A DNA stretch of 9,842 bases from JACCUZ01 sp038246575 (lineage in GTDB: Bacteria > Actinomycetota > Actinomycetes > JACCUZ01), in NCBI GenBank assembly GCA_038246575.1, contig JBBRVU010000161.1, positions 1 through 9,842 of the forward strand. The letters run 5' to 3'. The notes beneath the pieces are model-generated. The model made no database searches and had not been told where the DNA came from. It saw only the letters and a program-made list of their open reading frames with translations. The translations under genes were made by a program, and so were the position numbers. How positions within the stretch are numbered: position 1 is the first letter of the stretch; each line of letters begins with the position of its first letter. Positions 1-5,657 of the stretch are shown here, in pieces.

Positions 1-427
1 CCACACCCTAGACACGCGCGGCACCAGCCAACTGCATACCCGCTGGCAGAAAACCGACTGCACCTGGTCCCATGCTCATGGCAGGCGAAAGCTCACTGTC
101 GTCGAGGCAAACGGCACAACCACGTGCGTCTTTGTGGGCGGAGTGACGCGGCTTATACGACCACGGCGGCGACGCGGGCGCGAGCCGTCCGCATCAATCA
201 TGAGCGGACGAACATAGTCACTACAGGGTGGTCGAGCGGTTGCGCGCTCGCCGCCTATGAGCTGCGGATCGGCGGAAACTGCTGGCCCCGGCGACGCCGC
301 GGGCGACACACAAGGGATCATCGTAACCCCCGGTCCTGTCGCCGATCTCGGCTCCGGGACGACCTCGCCTCGCGAAGCCCATGGGTCCTCGTCCGGTCGT
401 CACCGAGGTTGTGGTGGACTCGGTCGC
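1..427. other. Gene-poor left edge
   Basis: I see no convincing gene in these 427 bases. One plus-strand frame is open from base 2 to a TAG at 215-217. Its translation contains the stretch HTRWQKTDCTWSHAHG, so it could be the last ~70 codons of a gene entering from the left, but I do not recognise it and codon use is not clearly that of a gene. Other frames read as arginine-rich noise. The proximity to a tRNA-Gly integration site suggests decayed accessory DNA, which is inference. Confidence 0.4.
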
Positions 428-1402
428 ATGAGCGCGAAGAGTCGTGGTCGACCCGCTGACCGGGGTCGTGCGAAGCCCGGCGTCAGCCGGTGCGGGAGTG
501 CGTCTGTCGGACCGGGTGGCTCCTGCCAGCGAGCACGACATGCTTCAGGACACCGTCGAAATCCTGGCCGAGACGTCTGGGAGTCCGAGCGGGTGCTGTT
601 CGGCGAGTTCGACGGCCCGACCCCGCACACGTTGATGGCATCGGTGCTCGACGTCGGTGGGGTGGTGGTGAACAAGCTGGCGGTTCTGCAGCCCGGCGCG
701 GCCGCGGCGTGGGGCGACTTGCGTGAAGCCGGTGAGGTGCCTATGCCGCTGGCGGGCCGGTCGGCCGAGGAGGTGCTGGCCGAGCTCGCTTCCGTGCTGC
801 GCCAGACCGACATGCTGTGGCCCCGCCACGACGACGAGGACTTCGTCGGGCTGCGGGCGCTGGCGTGGGCACGCTGCCGGGACCACCTCGGGGACTGGCC
901 CGAGTGGGAAGCCCTTCCCGCCGAGCAGCGAGCCGCGCTGATCGACGACTTCGTCGTGACCGCCGGGCTTCCCGACGTCGACGTCACCCGGTCCCTGGCC
1001 GACCTCTTCCTCGACTACGGCGACGGGTACCTGACGGCCCGTCCGCTGGCCTGGAGCCCGGGTGCGGTGATGCTGTTTTTGGCCGACTGGGTGCCGCGCA
1101 AGGTGGCTCTGGACGCCGAGCAGCGCGCCGGGCTGCCCGAGGCGCTGCGCTGCTGGCTCCGCTTCGCCCTCGAGCGACGGGGTGTGGCACCGGAGTGGAT
1201 CGAGCCCGTGGTCGCTGAGGTCGACGCCTCCCTGCTCGAGTTCGAGGAGGCGTACGACGACCAGTCCTCATGGGGGCCGGCCAAGGCCGTGGCCGGGGAG
1301 CTCGCCAAGCGCGACATCGACCTCACCGACCGGGAGGCCGTCGACGACGCGATCCGTGCGCTCAACGCCGAACAGTTGGCGTGGCGGCTCACCCAGGAGT
1401 GA
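428..1402 (+). CDS. Uncharacterised actinobacterial protein, probably with a damaged N-terminus
   Basis: I do not know the function. The frame is open from before ATG 428 to TGA 1400-1402 (324 aa from that ATG). From about 575 onward the protein is clearly coding: strong G/C third positions, an acidic helical sequence, and motifs such as GPTPHTLMA, RQTDMLWPRHDDEDFVGLRA, SLADLFLDYGDGY and WGPAKAVAGEL. The C-terminal third resembles conserved helical tails of chromosomal actinobacterial hypothetical proteins that I remember as about 430 aa long; this was not checked. Between roughly 480 and 574 the frame has poor third-position G/C, while the frame starting at 444 reads well (EHDMLQDTVEILAE). 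One lost base near 571-575 would join it to DVWESERVLFGEF. A shorter intact product is possible: GTG 593 has GGGAG 9 bases upstream and would give 269 aa. There is no signal peptide or membrane segment. It is either a frameshifted pseudogene or a truncated gene. Confidence 0.6.
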   Translation: MSAKSRGRPADRGRAKPGVSRCGSASVGPGGSCQRARHASGHRRNPGRDVWESERVLFGEFDGPTPHTLMASVLDVGGVVVNKLAVLQPGAAAAWGDLREAGEVPMPLAGRSAEEVLAELASVLRQTDMLWPRHDDEDFVGLRALAWARCRDHLGDWPEWEALPAEQRAALIDDFVVTAGLPDVDVTRSLADLFLDYGDGYLTARPLAWSPGAVMLFLADWVPRKVALDAEQRAGLPEALRCWLRFALERRGVAPEWIEPVVAEVDASLLEFEEAYDDQSSWGPAKAVAGELAKRDIDLTDREAVDDAIRALNAEQLAWRLTQE

Positions 1403-1452
1403 GTTGCCGGGCGACACGCCGACGCGCAGATAACAATTTCAAGATCTTCTGG

Positions 1453-1466
1453 CCGGACCAGTCCGG
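1453..1466. repeat. Short inverted repeat CCGGAC-CA-GTCCGG
   Basis: A perfect 6-bp inverted repeat with a 2-base centre lies 50 bases after the uncharacterised gene. It could be a protein-binding site. It has no T-run, so it is a poor terminator. Confidence 0.4.
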
Positions 1467-1479
1467 ACGGGACGGTACG

Positions 1480-1523
1480 GGGTCGTCCGCCGACGTACGA
1501 AGTGCCATCAGGGCGGACGACCC
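1480..1523. repeat. Perfect 12-bp inverted repeat (GGGTCGTCCGCC / GGCGGACGACCC)
   Basis: The arms at 1480-1491 and 1512-1523 are exact reverse complements around a 20-base spacer. In RNA this would form a very stable GC hairpin. There is no following T-run, but actinobacterial terminators often lack one, so it may end transcription of the upstream gene. It could also be a binding site for the excisionase-like protein encoded 118 bases downstream. The repeat is directly visible; its role is inference. Confidence 0.55.
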
Positions 1524-1574
1524 TCGTGCAGTTTCCGTTATCGACGCCGAGCAGAGCTTCCGGTTAGGGCTCAT

Positions 1575-1587
1575 CCTGACGGTCAGG
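1575..1587. promoter_or_regulatory. Candidate operator CCTGAC-G-GTCAGG
   Basis: A perfect 6+1+6 palindrome lies 54 bases before the start of the excisionase-like gene, a usual position for an operator or autoregulatory site. No good -35/-10 pair is evident beside it, so the assignment is tentative. Confidence 0.3.
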
Positions 1588-1641
1588 CGCGGGCAGCCGC
1601 GCGCACCAGCAGCGCCCCCGTCGGGTCAGGAGGATCTTCCG

Positions 1642-1848
1642 ATGCTTTTGCTTACCGTCGATCAAGCGGCCGAACGTCTCGGGACGTCGCCGCGGTTCAT
1701 CCGGCGCCTCGTGGCGGAACGCCGCATCGCCTTCACCAAGCTTGGCAAGCACGTACGCATCGACACCGCGGACCTCGACGCTTTCGTCGCCGCCGGACGT
1801 GTCGCGCCGGCGATGCCGACCGCCCTCCCGCAGAGCCGAGGCGCGTGA
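1642..1848 (+). CDS. Excisionase-family / MerR-like helix-turn-helix DNA-binding protein
   Basis: A 68-aa cytoplasmic DNA-binding protein of the small winged-helix excisionase type (HTH_17 / excisionase-family domain). Residues 3-53 hold the pattern of the family: a TVDQAAERLGTS helix-turn start, a recognition helix at FIRRLVAERRI, a wing at FTKLGKHVRI, and the closing DTADLDAFVA helix. The last 15 residues are a loose Pro/Ala-rich tail. ATG 1642 is favoured because AGGAGGA (1628-1634) lies 7 bases upstream and the domain begins at residue 3. Excision factors of this type bend attachment-site DNA and direct an integrase toward excision; related proteins act as simple repressors. No integrase gene lies between it and the tRNA-Gly 3' end about 210 bases downstream, so it may be the orphan remnant of an integrated element. 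The domain call is firm; the role is inference. Confidence 0.85.
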   Translation: MLLLTVDQAAERLGTSPRFIRRLVAERRIAFTKLGKHVRIDTADLDAFVAAGRVAPAMPTALPQSRGA

Positions 1849-1933
1849 CGATCCGTCGGGAGGGCGCGCTGCAGGGAAGCTGCCGGCAAGCTCCGTCGAT
1901 CCCCTGTCGAGGCACGTCCGGGAGAAGATGATC

Positions 1934-2028
1934 GTGGGCCAAACGTGGGCTATAAGACGGTCAACAGGGGCGTATAGCGGCCCACGAGGGCTACCTGCAG
2001 GATCTCGCCGAGGTGGCCAGGTGGGCCA
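1934..2028. repeat. Repeated GTGGGC motifs and imperfect inverted repeat
   Basis: GTGGGC occurs at 1934 and 1945 (11 bases apart, one helical turn), again at 2021, and as its complement GCCCAC at 1980-1985. GTGGGCTATA (1945-1954) also pairs imperfectly with TATAGC-gg-CCCAC (1973-1985). Direct repeats at helical spacing next to an excisionase gene and a tRNA 3' end resemble arm-type or Xis sites, but this is inference. No gene is evident between 1849 and 2056. Confidence 0.4.
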
Positions 2029-2029
2029 G

Positions 2030-2054
2030 AATCCCTTATTTCATAAGGATTTTT
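2030..2054 (+). terminator. AT-rich hairpin followed by T5
   Basis: AATCCCTTAT and ATAAGGATT pair around the loop TTC (one bulged C), followed by TTTTT at 2050-2054. This is a classical intrinsic terminator shape for plus-strand transcription. It would stop read-through from the excisionase-like gene into the antisense of the tRNA. The block is strikingly AT-rich for this genome and abuts the tRNA CCA end, so it could also be part of an attachment site. Confidence 0.5.
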
Positions 2055-2056
2055 CG

Positions 2057-2130
2057 TGGAGCGGGTGACGAGAATCGAACTCGCACTGTCAGCTTGGGAA
2101 GCTGATGTTCTGCCATTGAACTACACCCGC
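2057..2130 (-). tRNA. glyU: tRNA-Gly, anticodon CCC
   Basis: Read on the minus strand, the gene starts GCGGGTG and ends CACCCGC, forming a 7-bp acceptor stem. It has a D-arm (GTTCAATGGCAGAAC), an anticodon stem TCAGC/GCTGA around the loop TTCCCAA (anticodon CCC at positions 34-36), and a T-arm (GAGTTCGATTCTC). Discriminator U73 is followed by an encoded CCA (2057-2059); without CCA the gene covers 2060-2130, 71 nt. It reads GGG codons. It closely resembles E. coli glyU as I remember it. Genes for tRNA are common integration sites, with the element lying beyond the 3' end, here to the left. Confidence 0.96.
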
Positions 2131-2146
2131 GTGGTGGCGCCGCAAC

Positions 2147-2152
2147 ACTCTA
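2147..2152 (-). promoter_or_regulatory. -10 box of the tRNA-Gly promoter (TAGAGT)
   Basis: TAGAGT on the minus strand lies 16 bases before the mature tRNA 5' end, leaving a short 5' leader for RNase P removal. A weak -35-like CTGACC lies about 15 bases further upstream. It shares the 46-bp spacer with the dcd promoter. Confidence 0.45.
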
Positions 2153-2164
2153 TCGCGGGGTCGG

Positions 2165-2170
2165 TAGGGT
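2165..2170 (+). promoter_or_regulatory. -10 box for a probably leaderless dcd transcript (TAGGGT)
   Basis: TAGGGT fits the actinobacterial TANNNT -10 consensus and ends 6 bases before the dcd GTG, so transcription should begin at or next to the start codon. There is no good Shine-Dalgarno sequence, which agrees with a leaderless mRNA. The -35 region (GCAACA, 2142-2147) is poor. Confidence 0.5.
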
Positions 2171-2176
2171 CAGCGC

Positions 2177-2752
2177 GTGCTGCTCTCGGACAGGGACATT
2201 CGCGCGGAGATCGAACGCGGGCGCGTCGGCGTCGACCCGTTCGACCCGGACATGGTGCAACCGTCCAGCGTCGACGTACGGATGGATCGCTACTTCCGCG
2301 TCTTCGAGAACCACCGCTACCCGCACATCGACCCCGCGGATGAGCAGGCCGAGCTGACCCGGCTGGTCGAGCCCGACGGCGACGACCCGTTCATCCTGCA
2401 CCCGGGGGAGTTCGTGCTCGCCAGCACGTACGAGGTGGTGAGCCTTCCCGACGACGTCGCCGCGCGGTTGGAGGGCAAGTCCAGCCTTGGCCGGCTCGGT
2501 CTGCTCACCCACTCGACCGCGGGGTTCATCGACGCCGGGTTCTCCGGCCACGTGACCCTTGAGCTGTCGAACGTCGCAACGCTGCCGATCAAGCTCTGGC
2601 CCGGGATGAAGATCGGCCAGCTGTGCTTCTTCCGGCTGTCCAGCCCCGCCGAGGCGCCGTACGGCTCTGGCGCGCAGGGTTCGCGCTACCAGGGCCAGCG
2701 CGGCCCGACCCCGTCGCGCTCGTTCCAGAGCTTCCACCGCACCCGCACCTGA
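2177..2752 (+). CDS. dcd: dCTP deaminase, probably bifunctional (dUMP-forming)
   Basis: A 191-aa cytoplasmic homotrimer-type enzyme of thymidylate precursor synthesis. Landmarks in order: MLLSDRDIRAEI at the start, VQPSSVDVRMD at 27-37, FILHPGEFVLAS at 72-83, KSSLGRLGLLTHSTAGFID at 101-119, the catalytic glutamate E129 in TLELSNV, WPGMKIGQLC at 141-150, and YQGQRGPTPSR at 171-181. Length and sequence track the M. tuberculosis enzyme (190 aa), which deaminates dCTP and also cleaves the dUTP to dUMP, so the bifunctional form is likely here; that step is family knowledge. GTG 2177 is chosen because the conserved MLLSDRDI begins there and a -10 box lies 6 bases upstream. It diverges from tRNA-Gly and converges on etfD, with stop codons 4 bp apart. 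No oddities are seen in the active site. Confidence 0.97.
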   Translation: MLLSDRDIRAEIERGRVGVDPFDPDMVQPSSVDVRMDRYFRVFENHRYPHIDPADEQAELTRLVEPDGDDPFILHPGEFVLASTYEVVSLPDDVAARLEGKSSLGRLGLLTHSTAGFIDAGFSGHVTLELSNVATLPIKLWPGMKIGQLCFFRLSSPAEAPYGSGAQGSRYQGQRGPTPSRSFQSFHRTRT

Positions 2753-2756
2753 CCGG

Positions 2757-5000
2757 TCACGGGGCGGGCGGCTCGGGCTCGTCGTCGACGGCGATGCCGG
2801 TGATGTTCCGCCGCACCGAGCGCAGCATCAGCTGAGCCACGTCGAGAACCTCCACGTCCTCGCGCGCGGAGCCGTCCTGCTTCTTGGCGGTCACCGCGTC
2901 GCCGAGCATGACCAGGCAGAACGGACAGGCGGTCGAGACGACGTCGGGGTCCAGTGCGAGAGCCTCGTCGACGCGCTCGACGTTGACCCGCTTGCCGATC
3001 TTCTCCTCCATCCACATCCGCGCGCCACCGGCGCCGCAGCAGAAGCCGCGCTCCTTGCAGCGGTGCATCTCCTGAGTACGTAGGCCAGGCACGGACGCGA
3101 GCACCTCGCGCGGCGGCGTGTAGACCTTGTTGTGCCGTCCGAGGTAGCAGGGGTCGTGGTAGGTCACCAGCGAGTCGATCGGGGTCACCGGGGTGAGCCG
3201 GCCCTCCTCGACGAGACGCGACAGCAGCTGGGTGTGGTGCACGACCTCGTAGTTGCCGCCGATCTGGGGGTACTCGCGCGCCAGCGAGTTGAAGCAGTGC
3301 GGGCAGGTCGCGACAATGACGGTCTTGTCGGCCCCGGCCTCGTTGAGGGTCTCGACGTTCTGCTGGGCCATCATCTGGAACACGAACTCGTTGCCCAGCC
3401 GCCGGGCCGGGTCACCCGAGCACGCCTCGGCCTCACCGAGCACCGCGAACGACACCCCCGCGATGTGCAGCAGCTCGGCGAAGGCGCGCGTCGTCTTCTT
3501 CGCCCGGTCCTCGAGCGCACCGGCGCAGCCGACCCAGTAGAGGTAGTCGACCTCGGAGAGGTCTTCGACGTCCTGGCCGAGGACGGGTACGTCGAAGTCG
3601 AGCCCCTGCGTCCAGTCCAGCCGTGCCTTGGCGCCCATCCCCCAGGGGTTGCCCTTGTTCTCCAGGTTCTTCAGCATCGTGCCGGCCTCGGACGGGAACG
3701 AGGACTCGACCAGCACCTGGAAGCGGCGCATGTCGACGATGTGGTCGACGTGCTCGATGTCGACGGGACACTGCTCGACGCAGGCGCCGCAGGTCGTGCA
3801 CGACCACAGCACGTCCGGGTCGATGACGCCGAGCTCCTCGGCCGTGCCGACCAGTGGCCGCGACACCTGCGCGGCGCCCGAGCCGGTCACCCGGCCGAAC
3901 CCGGACTCGGGAACGCCGTGGTGCGCCGCCCCCGGTGTGGCCGACTCCGGACCGCCCTCCTCGACTCCCGTCACCGCGGCGCCGTCGGAACCCAGCAGGG
4001 CCGGTCCCTTCGCGAACAGGTGGTCGCGCAGATCCATGATCACGAGCTTCGGCGACAGCGGCTTGCCGGTGTTCCAGGCCGGGCACTGGTCCTGGCAGCG
4101 ACCGCACTCGGTGCAGGTCGCCATGTCGAGCATGCCCTTCCAGGTGAAGTCCTCGATCTTTCCCCGGCCGAACACGGTGTCTTCGTCAAGCTCGTCGATG
4201 TTCGCGAAGTCGATCGGCTTGCCGTCGACCATCATCGGCAGCAGCGGGCCCAGCGCCTTGGGCTCGCGCTTGGTGAGCACGTTCAGCGGCGCGAGGAAGA
4301 TGTGCAGGTGCTTGGAGTAGACGACGATCACCAGGAAGCCCAGGATCACCCCGATCTGCAACAGGATCCCGACCGACTCGAGCACCTCGTTCGCGCTCTC
4401 ACCGAGCGGCTCGAGCACGGCTGCCGTCGCCCGTGAGGCGAACGGCCACCACCCGTCGTCGGCGAACGGGAAGACTCCGGTGTTGACCTGCGCGCCGCGG
4501 TAGAGCAGCAGCGTCCACACCACGTTGAAGATCATGAAAAGCACGACCCAGGCGGCGCGCGTGTGTGAGCCGTAGAAGCGTGACCCTCGCTCCAGCCGGG
4601 TCGGCGCGTTGCGCCACCGGATCACCGAGAACGCGACCACCGACATCAGCACCGCGACCGCGAAGAAGTCCTCGAGGAACCCGACCAGGGCCCAGTCCCC
4701 GATCAGAGGGAGGGCGAAGTCACGGTCGAACAGCGCACCGAAAGCCTCGACGATCGTGAGCGCCAGCACGATGAACGCCCAGAAGGTGAAGAAGTGCGCC
4801 ACCCCCGGCACCGACCACTGCAGCAGCTTTCGCTGGCCGAACACCTCGCGCAGCTGGCTTCGGGCGCGTACACCGATGTCGTCCAGCCGCCCCGGAGCAG
4901 GTGTTCCCGACGAGATCAACCGGTAGAGGTAGTAGGACCGCCGGCCCACCACGGCGAACGCCGCCACCGTCATGGCCAGGCCGAGCACGAGCCGCACCAC
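2757..5000 (-). CDS. etfD: Membrane iron-sulfur reductase (EtfD-type electron transfer flavoprotein:menaquinone oxidoreductase)
   Basis: A 747-aa integral membrane protein. About five membrane segments (near 3-19, 65-87, 107-127, 150-168, 207-228) form a nitrate-reductase-gamma-like haem b region; H69, H231 and H233 are possible ligands. Two [4Fe-4S] motifs follow: C296-x2-C299-x2-C302-x3-C306-P and C401-x2-C404-x2-C407-x3-C411-P, separated by a Gly/Ala-rich linker. Then come two CCG cysteine-rich domains: C492, C527, C566/C569 and C618, C654-C655-G, C692/C695. This is the layout of M. tuberculosis Rv0338c/EtfD, which passes electrons from acyl-CoA dehydrogenases via ETF to menaquinone. The orthology is recalled, not tested. 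It lacks the long proline/alanine tail I remember in the 882-aa mycobacterial protein. GGAGG lies 4 bases before GTG 5000 and 7 before the next GTG (4997), so the true start may be one codon later. A 12-bp palindrome lies in the leader. No etfAB genes are nearby. Confidence 0.9.
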   Translation of the reverse strand: MVRLVLGLAMTVAAFAVVGRRSYYLYRLISSGTPAPGRLDDIGVRARSQLREVFGQRKLLQWSVPGVAHFFTFWAFIVLALTIVEAFGALFDRDFALPLIGDWALVGFLEDFFAVAVLMSVVAFSVIRWRNAPTRLERGSRFYGSHTRAAWVVLFMIFNVVWTLLLYRGAQVNTGVFPFADDGWWPFASRATAAVLEPLGESANEVLESVGILLQIGVILGFLVIVVYSKHLHIFLAPLNVLTKREPKALGPLLPMMVDGKPIDFANIDELDEDTVFGRGKIEDFTWKGMLDMATCTECGRCQDQCPAWNTGKPLSPKLVIMDLRDHLFAKGPALLGSDGAAVTGVEEGGPESATPGAAHHGVPESGFGRVTGSGAAQVSRPLVGTAEELGVIDPDVLWSCTTCGACVEQCPVDIEHVDHIVDMRRFQVLVESSFPSEAGTMLKNLENKGNPWGMGAKARLDWTQGLDFDVPVLGQDVEDLSEVDYLYWVGCAGALEDRAKKTTRAFAELLHIAGVSFAVLGEAEACSGDPARRLGNEFVFQMMAQQNVETLNEAGADKTVIVATCPHCFNSLAREYPQIGGNYEVVHHTQLLSRLVEEGRLTPVTPIDSLVTYHDPCYLGRHNKVYTPPREVLASVPGLRTQEMHRCKERGFCCGAGGARMWMEEKIGKRVNVERVDEALALDPDVVSTACPFCLVMLGDAVTAKKQDGSAREDVEVLDVAQLMLRSVRRNITGIAVDDEPEPPAP

Positions 5001-5054
5001 GGATCCTCCAGGGAGTGGTCACCGATGCCGGAGTCAGGGAAGGCGCAAGGCGTC

Positions 5055-5066
5055 TACCGGCCGGTA
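5055..5066. promoter_or_regulatory. Candidate operator TACCGGCCGGTA upstream of etfD
   Basis: A perfect 12-bp palindrome sits 55 bases before the etfD start, in the 80-bp gap after the 47-aa gene. The shape suits a TetR-type repressor site, and fatty acid degradation genes in actinobacteria are often under TetR control. No regulator gene is present in the window to match it, so the identity is inference. Confidence 0.35.
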
Positions 5067-5080
5067 ACGTATCCCAGCGC

Positions 5081-5224
5081 TCACATGAAGGCGGAGACGA
5101 CCCAGTGGACGACCGGGATCACGGCCGGCGCCGCGAGCGCGAGCATGCCCAGCACGACGAGGGCGGCCAGCACCCGGATCGGGGCGGCCGGCTTGCCTCG
5201 GTGGTCACGCAGCGCCGGGAGCAT
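5081..5224 (-). CDS. 47-aa single-pass membrane microprotein
   Basis: ATG 5224 to TGA 5081-5083 encodes 47 residues: a basic N-terminal segment (MLPALRDHRGKPAAPIR) followed by one continuous hydrophobic stretch, about residues 18-45, ending in WVVSAFM. The positive residues suggest the N-terminus stays inside. I do not recognise a family. Coding status is supported by G/C-rich third positions, a clean membrane helix, and a TACCCT -10 box exactly 6 bases before the ATG, which would give a leaderless mRNA; there is no Shine-Dalgarno sequence. It lies 28 bases after the DUF4235 gene and 80 bases before etfD on the same strand. It might be a small partner of the membrane reductase, but nothing in the sequence shows this. 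A chance ORF remains possible. Confidence 0.55.
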   Translation of the reverse strand: MLPALRDHRGKPAAPIRVLAALVVLGMLALAAPAVIPVVHWVVSAFM

Positions 5225-5230
5225 CTAGAA

Positions 5231-5236
5231 AGGGTA
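5231..5236 (-). promoter_or_regulatory. -10 box TACCCT for the 47-aa gene
   Basis: On the minus strand TACCCT is followed by TTCTAG and then ATG. This is the same box-to-start geometry as at dcd and predicts transcription starting at the ATG. The -35 region is poor (CACCTG at 17-bp spacing). A short GAGCC-tgcc-GGCTC hairpin (5241-5254) overlaps the upstream stop codon. Confidence 0.45.
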
Positions 5237-5252
5237 CGTCGAGCCTGCCGGC

Positions 5253-5540
5253 TCAGGTGACCTCTTCCATTCCGGGCGGAAGGTGCCCGGTCGACTTGTG
5301 GTAGTAGCCGGCTGCCTTGCGGGTCGCGATCATCCGGGCCACCCCCATCAGGGCGCCGCTGATGACGGCGAACGCAACCGCCTCGGTCCACTGGGTGCCG
5401 GGGGCCGCCGGGTTGGCCGGTGGTGCCGAGCCGGTGGTCATCTTCCAGCCCTTGGTCATCGCCTTGCGGGCGGCGATGCCGGCCAGCACGGCCGAGACAC
5501 CGCCGAGGATCCGCCAGCCCATCGACGTGTTCGCTGCCAT
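5253..5540 (-). CDS. DUF4235 family small membrane protein
   Basis: A 95-aa protein with two membrane segments (about 8-24 and 52-71). It matches the DUF4235 layout: a first helix ending in an ARK motif, a W-x3-TG segment (residues 32-37) with a Pro-rich linker (SAPPANPAAPG), a second helix carrying SGALMGVAR, and the C-terminal ATRKAAGYYHKSTGHLPPG. The family is widespread in actinobacteria and has no established function. ATG 5540 is preferred because family members start just before the first helix; the frame remains open 11 codons further upstream to 5573, but that extension is Arg/Gly-rich and unlike the family. The Shine-Dalgarno sequence is weak (AGAAG). It diverges from the metalloprotease gene with a 117-bp gap in which I cannot place a convincing promoter. 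It may be cotranscribed with the 47-aa gene and etfD. Confidence 0.85.
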   Translation of the reverse strand: MAANTSMGWRILGGVSAVLAGIAARKAMTKGWKMTTGSAPPANPAAPGTQWTEAVAFAVISGALMGVARMIATRKAAGYYHKSTGHLPPGMEEVT

Positions 5541-5657
5541 GCGTGAACTTCTGCCCCGTCCGGGCCGGTCCAACCGCTAGCCTTCGGTGTCTCGTCTGGC
5601 CTGTTCGTCCGCATTTCCCCCGCCTCCGGTCCTCGCCGCAGACCCCAGGGACCCTCG

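Noticed and set aside
587..595. GAGCGGGTG, identical to the tRNA-Gly 3' end and a possible second attachment site
   Set aside because: The match is only 9 bases, lies inside a coding region, and the flanking T-arm sequence is not repeated.
1429..1441. A 13-base match to the E. coli lac operator (GATAACAATTTCA)
   Set aside because: The other half of the operator is absent, the flanks are native high-GC DNA, and there is no LacI or vector sequence nearby. It is most likely coincidence.
1956..2099. Open frame with EGYLQDLAEVARWARIPYF just before the tRNA, a possible integrase C-terminus
   Set aside because: The frame opens only after a TAA at 1953-1955, has no start or recognisable tyrosine recombinase motif, and runs into the tRNA.
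2056..2343. Plus-strand ORF reading ERVTRIELALSAWEADVLPLNYTRV
   Set aside because: It runs antisense across tRNA-Gly and then out of frame through dcd. This is a well-known false ORF produced by tRNA genes.
3132..4436. Long plus-strand ORF (434 aa) opposite etfD
   Set aside because: It is the high-GC antisense shadow of a clearly recognised gene. The sequence is low-complexity Arg/Val/Asp/Leu-rich with no domain.
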